A DNA stretch of 64,000 nucleotides, taken from contig NZ_FOIV01000003.1 in NCBI RefSeq assembly GCF_900109055.1, forward strand, positions 372,001 through 436,000. Direction: 5' to 3'. Under the pieces are notes generated by a model, which was not told the DNA's origin, searched no databases, and saw nothing but the letters and a program-made list of their open reading frames with translations. Within the stretch, counting starts at the first letter, position 1; the number at the start of each line of letters is the position of its first letter. A program made the translations under genes and the position numbers. Of the stretch, positions 8,329 to 16,800 are shown piece by piece. This stretch comes from Prevotella sp. khp7 (GTDB lineage: Bacteria; Bacteroidota; Bacteroidia; Bacteroidales; Bacteroidaceae).

Positions 8329-8521
8329 CAAGACTACTACCAGTCTATTAGGCTTGTTTAGATTTGACTGCTTCTGAGATGTCGCTCGGAAGGAGAGTAA
8401 AGAACGTTATTCCTGTAATGCGTTATAAGATTATTGCATATAATATGATGCGGCGATTTTGCGTCGATTCGGCATTGTTAAGGTTGCCTTGGGATTTTAT
8501 ATTTTATTGGGAAATAGCAGA
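8329..8521. other. Spacer with no supported gene
   Basis: About 190 bp between the secreted-protein gene and the LytTR fragment. I see no family features, promoter or hairpin worth reporting. Confidence 0.4.
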
Positions 8522-8688
8522 CTATCTTTTTTCCATTGAGCGGATTTCAAGGAATTGACGGAAAGTGGGTAGGTAGCCGTCGGGGATGTGGATGATTTCT
8601 TTACCGATGTAGACGCAATCGTTGCGATCGACCTTCTGAATCTTGTCGACGGCAATGATGTAGGAGCGATGAATGCGCAATATGCCGA
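8522..8688 (-). pseudogene. LytTR response-regulator C-terminal fragment, copy 1
   Basis: On the minus strand this reads 'LRIHRSYIIAVDKIQKV', 'NDCVYIGKEIIHIPDGYL', then 'FRQFLEIRSMEKR' and a stop. That is the C-terminal half of a LytTR DNA-binding domain, as found in LytR/AlgR-type response regulators (the R-x-H-R-S-Y motif is diagnostic). No receiver domain or start is attached; the frame runs out upstream into the hsdR fragment on the other strand. The first ~90 bp (8521-8610) are almost identical to 12165-12254, a second fragment. Confidence 0.75.
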
Positions 8689-8694
8689 CAAAGG

Positions 8695-9006
8695 TTTGAT
8701 GCAGAAATGGACAATGTGGTGGCCAACCTGAGAAACGTGGGTGGTTAGAACGACTACTATGCAGCAAAGAATGCTTTCCTGCTGTATCGTGATGGCACCT
8801 ATAGTGATAATCGTGGTACATCATTCCGTATGGAATATATAGACTTTGAACATCCTAATCGTAATTTATTCCATTGCGTAAACCAGTTCGTAATGGAGCA
8901 AGGTCAGGAGAATCGCCGTCCTGATGTTCTGTAATTTGTGAATGGTATCCCAGTCTGCATTATCGAGCTTAAGAATCCCACTAAGGCAAATACCGCAACC
9001 GTGAGA
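8695..9006 (+). pseudogene. Type I restriction enzyme R subunit (hsdR) N-terminal remnant
   Basis: Read in one frame, the segment gives 'YIDFEHPNRNLFHCVNQFV', 'EQGQENRRPDVL', then a stop, then 'FVNGIPVCIIELKNPTKA'. This is the N-terminal nuclease-side region of HsdR, with the 'NRRPD...FVNG.P...IELKNP' signature. Two in-frame stops interrupt it (near 8749 and at about 8934), and the rest of the ~1000-residue protein, together with hsdM and hsdS, is missing. It is a dead fragment of a restriction system. Confidence 0.75.
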
Positions 9007-9009
9007 ATG

Positions 9010-9125
9010 ATTATGATTCTTTCCAGTTTTTAAAAGATTGGAAAGAATCATAATGTTATAAATGCTTAAATAACTCTAGATATTTGAACAAATTCTTTCC
9101 AATCCTTGCAAAATTGGAAAGAATT
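9010..9125. promoter_or_regulatory. Twin perfect inverted repeats upstream of fic (probable operators)
   Basis: Repeat 1: 16-bp arms at 9010-9025 and 9039-9054 with a 13-nt spacer. Repeat 2: 13-bp arms at 9091-9103 and 9113-9125 with a 9-nt spacer. Both share the half-site ATTCTTTCCA/TGGAAAGAAT. Repeat 2 covers the fic -33 element and part of the promoter spacer, so a protein bound there would block transcription. The Fic protein itself has a C-terminal winged-helix domain and could be the regulator; this is inference. Confidence 0.65.
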
Positions 9126-9136
9126 ATATATATTTG
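9106..9136 (+). promoter_or_regulatory. Promoter of fic
   Basis: TTG 9106-9108, a 20-nt spacer, TATATTTG 9129-9136. The -33 TTG lies in the spacer of the second inverted repeat. Transcription should start near 9141, which rules out a fic start at 9106 and favours the ATG at 9163. Confidence 0.7.
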
Positions 9137-9162
9137 CACCAGGAAATTTATGTTTAAGGTGT

Positions 9163-10488
9163 ATGATAGAAAAACCTCCTATTATAACAGACCAGGATTT
9201 GGCGGTAGTGATGCTTGACAAATCCAAAAGACCTGATGAAAAGTTGAGTGCGTTGATTGATAAAATCAACGATGACTATGAGTATTGGGATACTGTAAAA
9301 TATAAAAAGCGCCCAGAAACTTGTGGCTCTGCACGGGAATTATGGATAAGAGTAAGGGCTTCTCGTATTTCAAGTACAGTATATACATGGGATAAATATA
9401 ACGTGAATTTCGGCCTAACCAACAGAATGCAGAGGCTATGTCATGAGTTCGATATGAACTTTGGTGGCTCATGGGAAACGGGGTCTGTCATTCCTAACGA
9501 CAACAGGGAACGGTATTTAGTCAGTTCACTGATGGAAGAAGCCATTTATTCCAGTCAGATGGAGGGGGCTGCTACTACTCGAAAAGTGGCAAAAGATATG
9601 CTAAGGAGGCAGATGTCTCCTAAAGATAAGTCTCAGCAGATGATAGTCAACAACTATCAAACCATCCGCTTTATAGTAGAGAACAAACAAACGCCACTCA
9701 CACCAGAATTAGTACTACATATCCATCATTTAATGACAGATAAGACATTGAATGATCCTAATGATGCTGGTAGGCTCCGTACTAATAACGAGGTTGTGGT
9801 AGAAGATGGTATTACGCATGAGGTGGTTCATACACCACCATCTTTCGAAGAATTGCCAACATTCCTAAAAGAATTGTGTAAATACTTCAATGAGACAAAC
9901 GCAAGAGTATTTGTCCATCCCATTATTCGTGGCATCATCATCCATTTCATGGTGGCCTATATGCATCCATTTGTTGACGGAAATGGCAGAACGGCTCGTG
10001 CATTGTTCTATTGGTATATGTTGAAGCAGGGTTATTGGTTGACGGAATATCTTTCTATATCCCGTGTTATTGCAATGACGAAGAAATCGTATGAAAAAGC
10101 ATATCAGTATGTAGAAGCCGATGGCAATGATTTGGGCTATTTCATCGCTTACAATCTGAAAGTTCTTGACCAGTCATTTAAGCAACTACAAAACTACATC
10201 AAGAAAAAGCAGGATGAGAGAATGCTGGCCAACACTTTCCTACGGTTAGGCGATATCAACGAGCGTCAGGCTCAGATTATCCGGATGTATATGGAGAATC
10301 CCAAGGAGGTGTTAACTGTAAAGGATCTCCAAAACAAGTTTATGGTGACCGCAACTACAGCGAAGAGTGATATAGTTGGCCTGTTGAAACGTGGCTTGCT
10401 CGACGAGATTGCATTCAATAAAGTAAAGCGTGGATACGTAAAGGGTCAGAACTACGATGAGATAGTTAAAGATATAGAATTCAGATAA
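9163..10488 (+). CDS. Fic family protein with C-terminal winged helix
   Basis: 441 residues from the ATG at 9163, downstream of the promoter. The Fic active-site motif HPFVDGNGRTAR is at about 268-279 and complete, so the enzyme should transfer AMP (or another phosphate-linked group) from a nucleotide to a target protein. An inhibitory motif SSQMEG (about 130-135; S-x-x-x-E-G) lies before the Fic core, making this a class II self-inhibited Fic protein. The N-terminal 110 residues are a Fic N-terminal helical domain. Residues about 350-430 ('NERQAQIIRMYMENPKEVLT', 'TTAKSDIVGLLKRGLL') form a winged helix-turn-helix that may bind the two inverted repeats upstream. There is no separate antitoxin gene. 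Confidence 0.9.
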   Translation: MIEKPPIITDQDLAVVMLDKSKRPDEKLSALIDKINDDYEYWDTVKYKKRPETCGSARELWIRVRASRISSTVYTWDKYNVNFGLTNRMQRLCHEFDMNFGGSWETGSVIPNDNRERYLVSSLMEEAIYSSQMEGAATTRKVAKDMLRRQMSPKDKSQQMIVNNYQTIRFIVENKQTPLTPELVLHIHHLMTDKTLNDPNDAGRLRTNNEVVVEDGITHEVVHTPPSFEELPTFLKELCKYFNETNARVFVHPIIRGIIIHFMVAYMHPFVDGNGRTARALFYWYMLKQGYWLTEYLSISRVIAMTKKSYEKAYQYVEADGNDLGYFIAYNLKVLDQSFKQLQNYIKKKQDERMLANTFLRLGDINERQAQIIRMYMENPKEVLTVKDLQNKFMVTATTAKSDIVGLLKRGLLDEIAFNKVKRGYVKGQNYDEIVKDIEFR

Positions 10489-10506
10489 AATAAAAAGGTA
10501 CTTACT

Positions 10507-10597
10507 ATGCAGCAAACGATAAACCCAGATAAACAGACTGTAGAAAGCTGTTTGAAAAATAAATCATATTATATTGATTTCTACCAAAGAGAATTTC
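10507..10597 (+). pseudogene. DUF262 gene, N-terminal scrap
   Basis: From the ATG at 10507 the frame reads 'QTVESCLKNKSYYIDFYQRE', the start of a DUF262 (GmrSD-like) protein with its 'I..YQRE' motif. The homology stops after about 31 residues at the junction with the next fragment, and the frame ends at 10626. DUF262 proteins are usually over 500 residues and act as modification-dependent restriction enzymes, so only a scrap survives. Confidence 0.6.
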
Positions 10598-10681
10598 TAT
10601 CACCTCTATGGTCTGACCTACGATGAAGTCCTCATTGTAGACCCAGAGCCTCCAATCACACAAGAAGAATATGTTATATAA
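10595..10681 (+). pseudogene. Type IIG-like restriction-modification gene, C-terminal scrap
   Basis: In a frame shifted from the preceding DUF262 scrap, the bases read 'YHLYGLTYDEVLIVDPEPPI' to a stop at 10679-10681. This is the typical last segment of large N6-adenine methyltransferase/restriction proteins in Bacteroidales, assigned from memory of the family. The fusion point lies around 10590-10600, so a deletion joined the start of one defence gene to the end of another. Confidence 0.6.
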
Positions 10682-10712
10682 GAAATAAAATAAACTAAAA
10701 ACCAAGAAGATT

Positions 10713-11384
10713 ATGGAATATACGAATGTACGTTACAAGGGTGTAAACGGAAGTGAAAGTAGTCGAGATATCCAAAGGGCTTCAGTAAGATGCCCGTTTT
10801 GTAAAATTCAGATGATTCCAAAATATCTTTATTCGTGTGGAAACAAAGATATAGGTGTGGGCGTTTTTTGTCAATGCACAAATCCTAGCTGTGAAAAGCC
10901 CTTTTTATCTGAGTATATCTTGAAAAACAATATGTATATGTATTCAAGGGTTTTGCCAAACTTAAGCCTTGATAAGAAGGAGTTTGGAGAAATCATCAGT
11001 GAGATATCACCAATTTTCTGTGATATATATAATCAAGCTTATGCTGCCCAACAAATGAACCTATCACAAATATGTGGTGTTGGTTATAGGAAAGCATTGG
11101 AGTTCTTGATAAAAGATTACATTATGTCAGGAATTGATGATGACAAGAAAGATGGGATTAAACAGAAGAATCTTGCAAAATGTATAAAAGAGGATATTTC
11201 AAGTCCAAATATCAAAGCTGTCGCAGCAAGAGCAACATGGATTGGAAACGATGAAACTCATTACGTTCGTAAGTGGGAAGACAAAGATATTAAAGATTTG
11301 ATAGGAATGATAGATTTAACTATCCGATGGATTGAATCAGAGGTTGAAACAAAAAGACTTCTTGAAGAAATGCCAATGCCATAA
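10713..11384 (+). CDS. DUF4145-type protein with zinc ribbon
   Basis: 223 residues. An N-terminal Cys cluster ('CPFCKI', 'YSCGNKD', 'CQCTNPSC', residues about 28-70) forms a zinc-ribbon-like module. The C-terminal half has DUF4145 features: 'IYNQAYAAQQMN', 'GVGYRKALEFLIKDYI', 'ARATWIGNDETHY' and a terminal helix. DUF4145 domains are frequent in restriction and other defence proteins, but their activity is unknown. The gene is followed after 27 bp by a two-helix membrane protein on the same strand; the two look like a unit. No start ambiguity: the ATG at 10713 has an A-rich leader, usual for this phylum. Confidence 0.7.
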   Translation: MEYTNVRYKGVNGSESSRDIQRASVRCPFCKIQMIPKYLYSCGNKDIGVGVFCQCTNPSCEKPFLSEYILKNNMYMYSRVLPNLSLDKKEFGEIISEISPIFCDIYNQAYAAQQMNLSQICGVGYRKALEFLIKDYIMSGIDDDKKDGIKQKNLAKCIKEDISSPNIKAVAARATWIGNDETHYVRKWEDKDIKDLIGMIDLTIRWIESEVETKRLLEEMPMP

Positions 11385-11411
11385 TATTTAAAAAACAGTT
11401 GTTTTGTTAAT

Positions 11412-12002
11412 ATGAACAAAAAGTTTTCCGTTATTATTATATCGTCTATTGCGATAGTGTTATCGCTTTACTTTTATATGTTCCATAATGGCTTAAGTGC
11501 CAATTCTAGTTCATGGAGTGAATTTGGCGATTATATAAATGGAGTGTTAACTCCTATACTTACGATTATAAACATATATGTTTTTGTTAGATTAACGAAT
11601 GCTATATCAGAAAGAGACTCTGTGCGTTCGGAAAGAGAAATGAGTTATCAGAAACAACTCGTTTTGATGCAGTTTAGAAAAGATGAAATAGATTCTTTTT
11701 TGAAAATAATGAACGATGCTCTTGTTATTAAAAAGAAAACTGATGTATACGAACTATCGGAGCCCGTTATGTATGCAATGAACTATTTGGAAACTTTTGC
11801 TACAACAAAATTGTCTCTTTTCAATTTGAATGAAGAATCAGATGTAGCACAGAATATCAAAGAGTATCATCAAAAGACAAAAGAATTATATCATTGTATA
11901 ATTGAAGATAGAAATACAAATAGAGATTCAATTATTAAAATGCTCAATCTAAAAAGTTCGATAGTAAGGCAATTGCAAACTATAACATTAGAGATGAAAT
12001 AG
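11412..12002 (+). CDS. Two-helix membrane protein, similar to putative phage abortive-infection proteins
   Basis: 196 residues. Membrane segments at about 7-27 and 43-64, with the intervening loop and second helix reading 'SWSEFGDYINGVLTPILTII'. This W..FGD...G.L.P.L pattern is the one found at the start of putAbiC-like (PF16872) and other defence membrane proteins. A charged coiled-coil-like cytoplasmic region follows ('SERDSVRSEREMSYQKQ') and then an all-helical body. There is no catalytic motif. It sits directly behind the DUF4145 gene, so the pair may be a small abortive-infection module; that function is inference. Identity at family level is moderate only. Confidence 0.5.
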   Translation: MNKKFSVIIISSIAIVLSLYFYMFHNGLSANSSSWSEFGDYINGVLTPILTIINIYVFVRLTNAISERDSVRSEREMSYQKQLVLMQFRKDEIDSFLKIMNDALVIKKKTDVYELSEPVMYAMNYLETFATTKLSLFNLNEESDVAQNIKEYHQKTKELYHCIIEDRNTNRDSIIKMLNLKSSIVRQLQTITLEMK

Positions 12003-12165
12003 AAATGTGAACTTCATAAATGTTGTGGGAATTATGGGCAAGACATTTGATAGATGGAGACCCGAAAGGGAACTCAATATGTGTTCATTAGCAATAGGAT
12101 TTGCCAGATGTATGTGATCTAAGCTGGCTTCTATGAACGGTTTTATAGCTACTTCGATACGCAAA

Positions 12166-12312
12166 CTATCTTTTTTCCATTGAGCGGGTTTCAAGGAATT
12201 GACGGAAAGTGGGTAGGTAGCCGTCGGGGATGTGGATGATTTCTTTACTGATGTAGGAGCGATGAATGCGCAGGAAACGGTCTTGGGGCAGCATGTCCTC
12301 TACGGCTTTCAT
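12166..12312 (-). pseudogene. LytTR response-regulator fragment, copy 2 (internal deletion)
   Basis: On the minus strand: 'MKAVEDMLPQDRFLRIHRSY' followed directly by 'ISKEIIHIPDGYLPTFRQFL' and '...SMEKR' stop. Compared with copy 1 (8522-8688), 51 bp (17 codons) are missing exactly between two GATGTAG heptamers that flank the same segment in copy 1, at 8606-8612 and 8657-8663. It lacks a receiver domain and ends 24 bp from the tRNA-Arg gene. Confidence 0.7.
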
Positions 12313-12335
12313 ATTTAATTCTCCTTTTTCCTTTG

Positions 12336-12409
12336 TGATCCCGTTGGGATTCAAACCCAAGACCTTCAGAACCGGAATCTGACGCTCTATTCAGCTAAGC
12401 TACGGGACC
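12336..12409 (-). tRNA. tRNA-Arg (anticodon CCG)
   Basis: A 74-nt cloverleaf on the minus strand. Acceptor GGTCCCG/CGGGATC has one G-U pair. The D stem is GCTT/GAGC. The anticodon stem TCAGA/TCTGA encloses loop TTCCGGT with anticodon CCG. The T stem TTGGG/CCCAA has loop TTTGAAT, and the discriminator is A. No CCA is encoded. Its 3' end faces the accessory region, and a degenerate 24-bp copy of that end lies at 3626-3649. Confidence 0.93.
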
Positions 12410-12566
12410 AGTGATTTTAAATGCGAATGCAAAGGTAAGGCTTTTAGATGAGAAAACAGAATAGGGCGTGGAGAATTATAATCTTTTAAGGAATATGGGC
12501 GCGGTGCAAAATGATAGTAAAAATATGCGAATTATGTCTAATTTGCAAAAATTATCGAGTTTTTGC

Positions 12567-12596
12567 TTGCAATTTGATATTTTATATGTACCTTTG
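12567..12596 (+). promoter_or_regulatory. Promoter of asnA
   Basis: TTG 12567-12569, a 19-nt spacer, TACCTTTG 12589-12596; 38 nt before the asnA ATG. Confidence 0.7.
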
Positions 12597-12634
12597 CGGC
12601 GGCAAATGAAAATTGTAAGATCATAAACGAAGAA

Positions 12635-13672
12635 ATGGGACAAGTAATTAAACCCGTGATGTATGAGCCGCTGCTTGATATGAAGCAGACGGAACAGGGT
12701 ATCAAACTGATTAAGGAGTTCTTTCAGCAGAACCTCTCTACGGAGTTGCGTCTGCGCCGAGTGACAGCACCGCTTTTCGTGTTGAAGGGTCTGGGTATCA
12801 ACGACGACCTGAACGGGGTGGAGCGCGCTGTGACTTTCCCCATCAAGGACCTGGGCGACGCCCGCGCTGAGGTGGTACACTCGTTGGCTAAGTGGAAGAG
12901 ACTCTCGCTGGCTGAGTATAAGATAGAGCCTGGCTATGGCATCTATACAGATATGAACGCGATTCGTGCGGACGAGGAGCTGGACAACCTGCACTCGCTG
13001 TATGTGGACCAGTGGGACTGGGAGGCCGTGATTCGCCGCGAGGACCGTTCGCTGGCTTTCCTGAAGAATATCGTGGAGCGCATCTATGCCGCTATCCGTC
13101 GTACGGAGTATCTGACGTGTGAGACTTACCCGCAGATAAAGCCGTTCCTGCCTGAGAAGATTCACTTCATACATGCTGAGGAGCTGCTGAAGATGTATCC
13201 CGACAAGACGCCTAAGGAGCGCGAGGATGCTATCTGTGAGGCTTACGGTGCCGTATTCGTGATTGGTATCGGTGGTAAGCTGTCGAATGGGGAGAAGCAC
13301 GACGGACGTGCTCCTGACTATGACGACTGGAGCACGGTGGCTGAGAACGGGCGTGAGGGTCTGAACGGCGATATCCTGATCTGGTATCCTGTGCTGGGCC
13401 GTTCGTTCGAGCTGTCGTCGATGGGTATCCGTGTCGACAAGGAGAGCCTGTTGCGCCAGCTGAAGCTGGAGGGCAAGGAGGAGAGGGAACAGCTCTACTT
13501 CCACCAGCAGCTGCTGAACGACAAACTGCCTCTCTCAATCGGTGGCGGTATCGGACAGAGCCGTCTCTGCATGGTGCTTCTGCACAAGGGACACATCGGT
13601 GAGATTCAGGCTTCTATCTGGCCCGACGATATGAGAAAACAGTGTAAGGCGCTGGGCATGAACTTGATTTAA
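12635..13672 (+). CDS. asnA: Aspartate--ammonia ligase
   Basis: 345 residues, the usual length for AsnA, which makes asparagine from aspartate, ammonia and ATP in the cytoplasm. It is a class II aminoacyl-tRNA-synthetase fold. Diagnostic segments are 'QTEQGIKLIKEFF', 'LNGVERAVTFPIKDL', 'EVVHSLAKWKRLSLAEY', 'YVDQWDWE', 'GRAPDYDDWS', 'LSSMGIRVD' and 'LPLSIGGGIGQSRL'. The gene is intact and monocistronic, with its own promoter and a terminator. A 342-residue open frame on the opposite strand is a shadow. Confidence 0.97.
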   Translation: MGQVIKPVMYEPLLDMKQTEQGIKLIKEFFQQNLSTELRLRRVTAPLFVLKGLGINDDLNGVERAVTFPIKDLGDARAEVVHSLAKWKRLSLAEYKIEPGYGIYTDMNAIRADEELDNLHSLYVDQWDWEAVIRREDRSLAFLKNIVERIYAAIRRTEYLTCETYPQIKPFLPEKIHFIHAEELLKMYPDKTPKEREDAICEAYGAVFVIGIGGKLSNGEKHDGRAPDYDDWSTVAENGREGLNGDILIWYPVLGRSFELSSMGIRVDKESLLRQLKLEGKEEREQLYFHQQLLNDKLPLSIGGGIGQSRLCMVLLHKGHIGEIQASIWPDDMRKQCKALGMNLI

Positions 13673-13701
13673 ATCATCTATTTTATATATTAATAAGGTA
13701 T

Positions 13702-13738
13702 TTAGGGGCCGATTCTTAGGAGTCGACCCCTAATTTTT
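13702..13738 (+). terminator. Terminator after asnA
   Basis: A 14-bp stem (TTAGGGGCCGATTC with its partner, one mismatch and one G-U), loop TTAG, then five T. It lies 30 bp after the asnA stop. Confidence 0.75.
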
Positions 13739-13876
13739 GATATTCGTCTTAGATTTTTGATATTTTCAGAAAATAGTTGATTTTTGGGTGTATATGTTTC
13801 ACTTATTTAACTTAACTTTGCACCACAAACTATAATCAATAAACAAATAATCATTTTACTAACTAATTAAATCTTT

Positions 13877-16800
13877 ATGAGAAAAGATCAAGTTACAGAC
13901 AGTATGTTGTCGAGTATGAACGTACTCCGACGACTGATGTTCTTGGCTCTGATGGCGCTCTGCACCAGTGGTGCTTGGGCCCAGAAACAAGTGTCGGGAA
14001 CTGTAGTTGATGCTGCTGGCGAGGCCGTGATCGGCGCCAGTGTCATGGTAAAGGGAACCTCTACAGGAACTATTACCGATTTCGATGGTAAGTTTGCCCT
14101 TCAGAATGTTTCCGACAATGCAAGCCTCGTGATTTCTTACGTAGGTTACCGCACTCAGACTGTGGCCACTGCTGGTAAGAACCAGTTCAATATCACGCTT
14201 GAGGAAGACAAGCAGTTGCTCGACGAGGTGGTTGTGGTAGGTTATGGTGTACAGCGCAAGAGTGATGTAACGGGTGCTCTGACTCGCGTTGGTGAGAAGG
14301 AACTGAACGCCAAGCCTGTTGGCAATGCTTTTGAGGCCTTGCAGGGTAAGGCTGCTGGTGTGGACATCACTACAAGCGAGCGTCCTGGCACAATGGGTGG
14401 CATTATGATTCGTGGTCAGCGTTCTATGGGTAAAAATCTTGGTGCAAGTACTGATCCTCTTTATGTAGTCGACGGTGTGCCCCTTCAGGCTGGCGGTATC
14501 GAGTCTATCAACCCTCGCGATATTGAGGCTATCGACATCTTGAAGGACGCCTCTTCTACCGCTATCTTTGGTAGCCGTGGTGCCAACGGTGTTGTACTTA
14601 TTACTACCAAGCGTGGTCAGGAAGGAAAGGTTCAGCTTACATATAACGGCTCTATGACTTTCGAGAAGATTGTAGACAAGAGCCCTGCTATGAGTGCCAG
14701 CGACTATATCACATGGCGTCGTTGGGCTTACTACAACTCTGCTCCTGATAAGTATACTCCTGGCGACCAGCCTACAATGGAGCAGGATAAGGCTTTCTTT
14801 GCTGGCGATGAGACCGCTCTGAACAACGTGATGAAGGGTTGGGCCAGCGGCTCATGGGACGGCTCTAAGGTGACTGATACCGACTGGACAGACTTCGTGA
14901 CTCGGACTGGTGTTACTCAGGAGCACACACTCAGCGCACGCGGCGGTTCTAAGAATATGTCTGGTTATGTATCTTTCGGCTATCTGAACAACAAGGGTAC
15001 CCAGAAGGGACAGAGCTACGAGCGCTACAACCTCTCTGCTTCTGCTGACATCAATGGTACTAAGTGGTTCAAGGTTGGTGGCTCGTTCAACGCTTCTTAT
15101 GGCGTTCAGAAGTATGGCTACTCTGTTCCTTACGGCACATCTACTGGCGCCAAGGAACTCTACAGCGCTGCCAAGAGCATTCTGCGCTATACACTTCCTT
15201 ATGATGAGAATGGTGAGATTATCACCCAGCCTGGTGGTTCTACAACCAATACTTATTCTGTAATCGATGAGTGGAAGAAGTCAAAGGATAACCGTGAGAC
15301 CTTCCGCGCTCTGGGTAGCTTCTATGCTCAGATCGACTTCGGACAGATCTACGAGCCTCTGCAGGGTCTGCAGTGGAAGACTCAGTTCGGTCCCGACTTC
15401 CGTTACTATCGTCGTGGTAACTTCCTCGACAGCAGCTCTATCAGCCGCGCTGGCGGTAACAACTCAGCCAGCCGTTCAGACGAGCGCCACTTCGCATGGA
15501 CACTCGACAACATGCTGCTCTACAACAAGAGTATCAAGGAGCACACCTTCGGACTGACGCTGTTGCAGAGTGCCTCTAAGGTGAACAACGAGAGCAGCTC
15601 GATGAGCGAGCAGAAGGTGACAATCCCTTCATTCCTCTGGAACAACATGGGTGCTATCGATATCACAGATACACAGTATCAGGCTTCTATGGGTACTGGT
15701 CTCTCAGAGAATGCTCTGAGCTCTTATATGGCCCGTATCAACTACTCGTTCATGGATCGCTACCTCCTCACTGCTTCTGCACGTTGGGATGGTTCTTCTG
15801 TTCTCGCTGAGGGCAACAAGTGGGATTTCTTCCCATCAATGGCTCTGGGTTGGCGTATGGAACAGGAAAGCTGGCTGAAGGACGTTACATGGCTCGACCA
15901 GTTGAAGCTCCGTCTTGGTGTCGGTGTGACTGGTAACTCTGCTGTTGCTCCTTACGGAACACTCGGTGTGATCAGCTCGTTCTGGATGCCGTTCAGCACT
16001 GGTAACTCTCAGATCTTCGTAACCAATGAGCCTTACTATACCAACGGCTCTAACGCTATGCCTAACAAGAAGCTGGGTTGGGAGAAGACCACTCAGTGGA
16101 ACTTCGGTGTTGACTTCAGCTTCCTGAAGGGCCGCATCGGTGGTACCATCGACCTCTATACTTCTAAGACCAAGGATCTGCTGCTCTCAATGAGCGTGCC
16201 TTCACTCTCTGGTTATCCTTCAATGATGGCCAACATCGGACAGACCAAGAACAAGGGTGTCGAGGTGACGATCAACGCTATCCCCGTAATGACAAAGGAC
16301 TTCGTATGGAACTCAAACCTGAACTTCGCTTGGCAGAAGGATGAGATCGTTGAACTGGCTAACGGTAAGGAAGACGATATCAACAACGCATGGTTCATCG
16401 GTGAGTCGATCGCTGTTCACTACGGCTACGAGGCTGACGGCCTCTGGCAGGAGAGCGACGCTGCTGAGATGGCTAAGTTCAACGAGAACGGCGCTAAGTT
16501 CTCTGCAGGTATGGTGAAGCCCGTCGATCAGAACGGCGACTATAAGATCGACGCTGACGACCGTGTGATTATCGGTAACAAGAATCCTCGTTTCACCGCA
16601 GGATGGACCAACAGCATCTCTTGGAAGGGTCTTGAGCTCGCTCTCGAGCTGCAGGGTCGCTTCGGCTATACCATCAGCACTGGTGGTGAGGGTCAGCTCG
16701 GTATGTACCAGCAGCGCGAAATCAGCTACTGGCGTCCAGACAACACTGGCGCAGACTGGCAGAAGCCTGTCTACAGCCAGGCTGGTGGTGACCCCTATTC

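Noticed and set aside
12476..13504. 342-residue minus-strand open frame opposite asnA
   Set aside because: Composition is typical of antisense to a real gene (Leu/Gln/Arg-rich) and asnA is complete and certain.
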